Positions 57,300 to 64,000 of a DNA stretch of 64,000 nucleotides are shown one piece after another (within the stretch, counting starts at the first letter, position 1; every line of letters starts with the position of its first letter). The notes under the pieces are model-generated. The model ran no database searches, had not been told where the DNA came from, and was given only the letters and a program-made list of their open reading frames with translations. A program made the position numbers and the translations under genes. Origin of the DNA: Macropodus opercularis (Eukaryota; Chordata; Actinopteri; Anabantiformes; Osphronemidae); assembly GCA_030770545.1 (NCBI GenBank), contig CM061097.1, positions 20,788,501-20,852,500 of the forward strand. The letters are read 5' to 3'.

Positions 57300-57600
57300 A
57301 GTAAGACATGATGGGTAATTATTAATTATCCTGGACAGTAATGCCGGAATAGATAATTATGTGACAAACATGACATCTTCAGTCTCGCCTCTAAGTGATG
57401 AATGTCATGAGGAGACTGCAATTATGTCATCTCATTCATACGGGAGTATGGTAATTGCAAAATTAAAAGCACTTCAGCTAATTTTAGCTTACTCCTCAGA
57501 GTCTAGTCTTGAAGATAGGCTTGTAATCACTGATGCACACAGGCAAATAGACTGTGGTGCATATTTTAGGTGGAAATATCAGGCATATATAGTCACAGGA
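57300..57600. promoter_or_regulatory. Candidate conserved non-coding element with homeodomain palindrome
   Basis: TAATTATTAATTA at 57316-57328 gives paired homeodomain sites, followed by AGATAATTATGTGAC, GCAATTATGTCATC and CAGCTAATTTTAGC. At least four TAAT-type cores lie within about 170 bp, well above what I see in neighbouring DNA. Confidence 0.37.
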
Positions 57601-60600
57601 GACTGATAGGTGTGATTCATGTGTATTATAGAAATTAGCATTAAAATGTATCCCTATGTGTCACAGCCAAAAAAATCTCTTTTTTCTTTTACTGACCACT
57701 GAAAATTATTTCCTAATTCTGTAATAAAATGTGTATTTTGTGGTGTACAGACGTACATGAAAGAGATGTGATGTGAATAAATGTCAGGTTATTTGATCTT
57801 ATTAGACCCAAACCACGGCGTGAAGTGAAACAGCTGTAGAACAGTGCATTTAAAAACAAGGCTGTTCTGCACAGAACTGCAGTAACATGCAGAACTGTCT
57901 CAACAGGACAAACTGAATGTTAGCGTTCACTCCTGAACACTGTGAAACTAGAGCAGCGGCCTTTTCTTTTACTTGGATGATGTCAATTCTTGGCCTGTCC
58001 TCCACGAATCCTCCATGAACTGCACGTCTCCTCAAAGTGGCTCAAGAAGATACCAGATGGAGGGAAACATGGCGAGTGTTCGCCTAGACGCCCGCGGCTC
58101 ATCTGCACCAGGACAGTTACAGTAAAAGTAAAGGGTAGCTTTCATTTAGAAAATAAAACCGTGCTCCTGTATGAAATTCCACAAGAACTTCAAAAATCAA
58201 ATCCTTCTTTGATTGCAGCTCTTTTAATCAGCTCTAATAATAGTTCTAGCTGATGGACAGTTTGAAATGTTCTTGAGGTTTCTGCAGCCTTTGGGAGGAA
58301 ACGTTGCTGACGGCTGCGTTAACTATTTTTCAGAGCCCTGGGAGGGTAACGTGCCTACGGGTTTCATCATCAATATTGCTTCTGTAGGAAAAGTGGTGAT
58401 CAAGTCTTGCTACTAGGCACTTTAAAGCCATTTATTAGTCGCAATTACATCTTAGCAACCTATGGTTACGCTGCTCATATGTTCTGTAAGTGCCCACTGT
58501 TGTTGACTTCAAATGTCTATTTTTGGCAATTACTTTCAAATAAAAAAAATCATCGAAAAGTAGCTTTCAGCTAGTCCACGTCCGTGACATAAACTCAATA
58601 GCTTTCAAAACAGTAGTGAAAACCACCCAAACGCCAGTTCAGGTCCGTGTTCGTACAGTGTGTCAGCCTGCTCCATGTATCTTTTAGGCGTTTGGAAGAG
58701 AGCATTTCATGGCACCGCGGTGTCAGCGTTTATGGGAGAGGCAGGAACTGATTGTGCATTGAGGTGCAAGTATCAGAAGTTAAACGCAGCCACTGTGAGG
58801 TGTCTGTGATCATCCTGCTGCACAGTTCACCTCTAGAAGTCAGCAGCTGCTATTCAGTGTCTTCAGGATCCTGATTTAACCAGGCGTGGTTTTGCTTTTT
58901 TGGAGGGGGTGCGGGGCACATGGGATGCCCTGGCTGAAGGGTCCCAGGTTGATTGCTGGTTACTTGGTTTGATTGGTTCTGCTTCTCTCCCACAATGGGA
59001 CTAAATTCATGGGACGGCACATAACAGAGAGGGATTGACCATATTGTCCAGAGGACGGTAACCAAAGCAAAGGATGAATGAGGGCTTCTGATTTGTAGTT
59101 AGCACAGAACTTGACATGATTGTAGAGACTTCTGCATCCTTCTCTCGTCCCCAGGAAATAAGTGCATTTTTCATGTTCTTACTACTAACGTTCTGACCTT
59201 TTTAGGCTGGTTCTTCCTTTTCCACTTTTTCTGTCTGAGTCTGAGGAAAAAAGTCTTTAGTTCACTTCTTATTGTTCTATTTTAGTGGTTGGGATCATTT
59301 CCCTTAAATGACATTTCTGCAAGCATCTTGTTTCCATGCATTTGCAGATATTTACATTCGTTTGACCAACATTCTTCTGGTTCACTGCGCTAAAGGCTGA
59401 AGGTTTGTCTTCTACTTGTTTTTGACCGAACGCTACGGCTAAACGTATTTAAATGAATGAACTGACTGCAGTTTACTGGCTTACTGAGAATAATCAATGC
59501 ATGGCAATAACTATAAGCATAATTAGATCCTCTCGTTTCTTCATGTCTGGCTACTTCATTTTAAAGCTGCATCATAAATGTCACGTTCAGGAGACTGACT
59601 AAAATTAAACTAAACTAAAATACTTTCCACTCAGACACAGGTGACTTGTCCTGTGTCTCCGTCAATGTGAGATTTAATATTCATTTCCCCTAAAAGCTGA
59701 TGAATTAATTCTAAAGAACATAACTTAATGGCGGATGCATTGAAAACTGACAACAGGACAATCGTGTTCCTCAGGTGTCTGACGGCTTCAGTTTGACCTG
59801 CACATGACAGAAATACTGGTCTCTAATAAACGTGCAGACTGAAGGTAAACAGTGGCACGAACGCAAATCTACTTCATCTACAGGACTAACGGCAAGAGTT
59901 AAATGTTTCTTGAACACTAAACTGATTACGGTACTGATTTTCCAGGCAGGAAGGAATTAGTGCTCTTGAGATGACATTGAATGGACATTTCAGTTCTGCC
60001 CTCCTTTCCCATTTCCTCTGTCTTCTGGAAAGAAATGAAATAAATGAGTTTGTTGTAAAAACATAGCAGTAAAATCTGTGGCCCAAGATGCCAAACCCGG
60101 TTTATCTCCTCCCTGCCACATTAAAACGTTCACAGCACAGGGAGAGATCACAATTACACTGTTCATGCCTGACGGAACGGGAAAGATTATTTAGGACTTT
60201 CTGCCACATCTCAGTCAGACAGGACGACAAGAAAAGGACCGTGGCCGGGCCTCCGCCTCCTCTGAGTGTCTTTCACCTGTGCTCTTTTTAATCAGTGCTG
60301 GTGTCACTCTTCCTGCAGGCTGATCACTGCAGTATTTGACAGTTTGTGTCTGTGGAATTAAATAGAGGCATGATTTGCATGTGACATTGAGGGTTTTAGT
60401 GCTTCAAATTGTATCTCCCTGGAATTAGCATGCAGACAAGCCTATCTGTATGTATGCGGCGGCTCTGAGAGGTTCAAACCACTGCTTTGTGTTGGGGCAA
60501 GAGGTTATGTAGAGACTAGAGCCAGCCCTCTCCTCATCTCAACACTTACCTCCCTCTTTTGTACTCCAGAATTGATGCACTCAATAGTACAGTAGGTTTT

Positions 60601-61639
60601 CTTTTAATCTTGCTGAATTGATGCTACTGCTTTTTGTCCACCTTAGCTCAGGGTTCAGAATAGATGCTCTCGACAGTAGGTGCTCTTTTGATATCATCAA
60701 TGAATCTTCCAGTCCCCTCCCTTCTCAACCCAGTTGTGAAGCACCAGTTTTTGAAGCCCAAATGTGCAAGCTCCAGACATGTAAAACCAGAGTTTGTGTT
60801 CTTTACACCGCCATAATTGCAATACGTAAGATTTTTTGTAAGTATTTCTTTTTTCAATCAGCATCTTCTGAATTGGGAAAACGTTATCTCTTTCTCTCTC
60901 AATCAATCCTCACCCCAAAGCAGCATTCAGACACCTATTAAATCTCAACTCAATACGATGCTCTCACTCAGAATCAATTCCATGCCTTAGAGGTTCAGTT
61001 CTCGAAAAGGGAACGCTGAAACTGTCCTGGATAACCGAGGTAATTCTTAAGGCTTCTCGAACACTATTCACTTCTTCGCCGTCTCTTGCTCTGAAAATGA
61101 TTATGTCAGGTGTGAGTCAAAATAAAGGTATTTTGAGAGAAAAAGCTATTTCAAAGAGCCTTTGAAGGAGATTCGGTGCTTGAAGGGCTTGCAGCTAGTT
61201 CAGTTCAGAGCAGGCAACCTCGCCTGTCAGGATAGATAATAATTCTACTCTGTGTTTATTAGTGAGCTCACAGTCATTCATTTTAAATATGGTAGCCAAA
61301 ACATTAGAACCAGCTCTACAATTCAGTTTAGTAAGATTCCACCACAAAATAAGGGGGCGTCACATGTGACCTTCAAGCTGTGGTCCTACTGCTTTACAGG
61401 CAAACCACACGGTGATATTTATTTATTCCACTTGTAATCAGCACGTTTGGTTGAGAAATATCATTTTCTATCATCCAGGCCTCTATTGTGAAAGTGCATG
61501 TCTAACTGCAGCATTTTGTGCCATTTCATGTTTTAATAGGTAGACGACCATAAGTTATGTCAGTTGCTATAAGACTCATCGATCTGTTGGCAAATGCGCA
61601 CAAATTACCATTAGTCAAAAGGAAATATACTGGTGAGAA
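57601..61639. other. Non-coding DNA, nothing recognised
   Basis: Unassigned frames of up to 107 codons (60618-60941 plus). The stretch 58850-59000 has no recognised repeat identity. Some local AT-rich runs (58540, 57660). Confidence 0.45.
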
Positions 61640-62260
61640 TGTGTAGAAAGCATTAATCTAATCGCGTCTGAAGTCACCGGCTGAGCTATAGAATCAATAA
61701 ATGTGTTTTAAGGCCCACACCTTATCTTAAGACTTTAACATTAACCTTCCATTAACCATTACGCGAGCACTTAATTGCACCTCAGTCAATAATGTTAATT
61801 CAGAAATGCGTTGGCTTTAGTTCTAGAGAAATGTCTATTCATATTTTGGTAACGTGGCCGTGTTTGAAAGGGGCCATTAGAAAGTGAGGAAAGTGAAGCG
61901 TTTCACTTTGAGATGAGTTATGACTCTGAATGTGCTTCTTTGCACTAATCTGAGCGAGAGGTCAATGGCCTCCAGGACAGTGATACCGAAGTGATGGGGA
62001 CACCCTCTGTCTCAGCCTAACCTCCTCTCTAATTTGGTCCGGTGGAATACAACAAATGGTGAGCATAATTGAACATTACTTCAGTGATGATTTCTGGCAG
62101 GCCTGGCGGAGATTCTCCCAGGTCAACATTTATGTCACTCTAAGGGGAAAAATGGGACTAATTCTGCTCTTTGATCTCTCTTAAATGATAATAGAGGCCA
62201 AGAATCATTATCCGTCTTTAAGGAAAGTAACTCAGAGACAGTGACTTACATATATCACTT
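61640..62260. promoter_or_regulatory. Candidate conserved non-coding block
   Basis: GCATTAATCTAATCGCG, TAGAATCAATAAATG (HOX/PBX-like) at about 61688, CTTATCTTAAG, CACTTAATTGCACC and GAGCATAATTGAAC occur across about 600 bp without an open frame. Texture-based inference. Confidence 0.33.
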
Positions 62261-62689
62261 TCAACATAACCTTAAGTCCAACACCGTATGCGGCACTGTG
62301 CCTGCAAAGCAAAACAGATGTGGATGAAGTGACCAGGAGAGAAAGAGTCTGTCACACTGATCTGTTCTTCGTAAATAATATGTATAATTTCTATGTATAA
62401 AATTTCACAATGCCCACTAATCTGTTTTGGAATTTAAAATCTCTGCTTTGATATTAAATGTGATCTGCTCTTCGTCTAATTCCAAAAGGTAACGTAGTTT
62501 TTCTTGCCACTGTAACTTTGGATGATGGAATTAATTCAGGTGGAAAAAAACGTTAATTCTGTTCATTCACGGAAAAAAACATCAAAAGACCAAACGATGA
62601 TCTGAAAAAATAAAAACAATGATCTCAACAAAATCATATCATCAAGTCCATCATCCGTCCTTAATGTAACACTCTCTTACTATACCTGA

Positions 62690-62985
62690 TCCTTTATTCG
62701 TCATCGTTCTGTCGCTGTGGTCATTGTTCACTCCCTCTTCCTGATTTTCCCTTGTGCCCCCGTGACCTGGTTCATCACAGCAAACCCCTCTCACCTGTTC
62801 GTGCCCCTCGTCTCAGGCTACACACCCCACCTCAGCCAACTGCTTTCATGTCCCTCACATGCAGCCCAGCCTGCTCAACACAAGACCATTTTTTGAATCA
62901 CACGTCATGTCGGTTCATGTTTTTATTGTTAAACTTGCTCTTATTTGGTTTTTGTCCAGAAGATTAAAGTCTTGTCTTGGAGCTT
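62690..62985 (+). repeat. Possible LTR-like dispersed repeat fragment
   Basis: Pyrimidine-rich text (CTCCCTCTTCCTG, CCCCTCTCACCTG) passes to a T-rich part with CGGTTCATGTTTTTATTG and then AGATTAAAGTCTTGTC, an order typical of teleost LTR ends. The opposite-strand stretch 29294-29620 has a comparable layout. Termini and target duplication are not visible. Confidence 0.4.
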
Positions 62986-64000
62986 CAGCACTATATTCTC
63001 TTGGTATAGCTGTTATTCAGAGGAATAGTAACCTTGTTGTGTTAGACATCTTGTTAGTCAGTCAGACAAACGGCATGAATCACACAATGCAGAAAACACA
63101 TTATTTTTTCACATAATTTCACTGGACATTTTGTGGAATGGGTCACTAGATATGTTTCATCCTCTTAGTCACAAATACCAAACCATCCATTGAGCTGAGG
63201 AAAAGGCAAACATCTTTTCCAGGTTTTGTCTTTGTAACCTTGCCTGTTTCTTGAAATTATTTCCAGTGACACCAAACTCTTAGGGGCTACAGCACACAGA
63301 TATTAAAAATCATGCAGGTTATGGCAGGGTCTAAATTGTGTAAGCTTGTCTTACTCTACGCGCCAACCCAGAGAACAGTCCAGGGTGTGAGACCCGCTGC
63401 AGGCTTCCCTCCGTCCGCTAATCCTGGTTCAGGACTGCATAGAACCGGGGCACGTAGAATAAAATACACTCTATTAAAACTAAAGGCAGCCAACCAGAAC
63501 AGCTGGGGCATTTTCTGCTATGGCACCGTGTCCACTGCTGGTCTGGGCTGATTCTGATTGACTGACTCTGTAGACAGCAGAGAAACGCAAAGCAGAGGGT
63601 TGATCTGCTTTGATATAGTGCAAACGGTTTGAGCGAGGATGAGCTCGTTTGTTCTTACCTTACTGGGATCTTATTACACGGACTGCAAAAAGTTTGGCGC
63701 CGTGATTCATCACAATTCTTCCAAAAACAGCATGCAGAAAACATTTAACATGCAATTACTGTGTCAGACAGTAGGAAGAAATGGCTTCAGCTTACTGAGA
63801 GCTCTGTGACAGGTGCATTGTGGGAGAACTGATTCTTACATAGGGGGTAAGTGAATTGTCATTACCTGTCTGTTTCTTATGACACTTGGCTGGGTGCCAA
63901 CTGATTTGTTACAGGAGTTTAGAATTGCCTTGTCGCCCCCGCTACGGCTGCAGCCGACTCTCCAGATTAGCGAGGGGAAGATTTAAGCCTTCTCCTCACA
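62986..64000. other. Non-coding DNA to the right edge
   Basis: No gene or repeat recognised. The last 100 bases (TACGGCTGCAGCC and CCAGATTAGCG) have regulatory-like texture but are cut by the window edge. Confidence 0.4.

Overview
This window looks like gene-poor, non-coding nuclear DNA from a ray-finned (teleost) fish. The evidence is decayed Tc1-type DNA transposons, jockey/CR1-superfamily LINE relics of the kind common in teleosts, fragments of a dispersed teleost repeat, and many CA/GT microsatellites. I find no coding unit that convincingly encodes a protein of the host. No open frame has both a recognisable family and clean splice boundaries, and I see no tRNA, rRNA, CRISPR array or bacterial feature. 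The species and the nearest gene cannot be named from sequence alone.

Layout. Positions 1-3156 are the right-hand part of a large 16-bp minisatellite that continues off the left edge. It holds 197 consecutive units in one register, with higher-order blocks copied inside it. From 3157 to 64000 the DNA is mostly single-copy-looking and AT-moderate. It is interrupted by a 905-bp, internally deleted Tc1-like element (9448-10352), a 3' LINE fragment on the minus strand (about 17345-17830), two complementary fragments of one dispersed repeat (24230-24340 and 38703-38830), a LINE reverse-transcriptase crumb (37345-37468), a second Tc1 relic (49005-49310), two possible LTR-like fragments (29294-29620 and 62690-62985) and several microsatellites.

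The rest contains many stretches that look like vertebrate conserved non-coding elements: 150-800 bp, rich in TAAT, TGACA, ACAAAG and GATAA words, with no frame conservation. This is an inference from texture, not from alignment. The most persuasive lie near 19540-19870, 27620-27960, 44340-45180, 51170-51680, 57300-57600 and 61640-62260. Together with the lack of exons, they suggest a gene desert or giant intron near a developmental regulator. A few open frames with one plausible splice site are listed as weak exon candidates.

The most unusual object is the minisatellite. It keeps perfect 16-bp phase over more than 3 kb despite abundant base variation, carries at least five copies of a nine-unit block, and shows a 224-bp local duplication and a degraded right edge. 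Its apparent open frames are by-products of the 48-bp (3 x 16) coding period.
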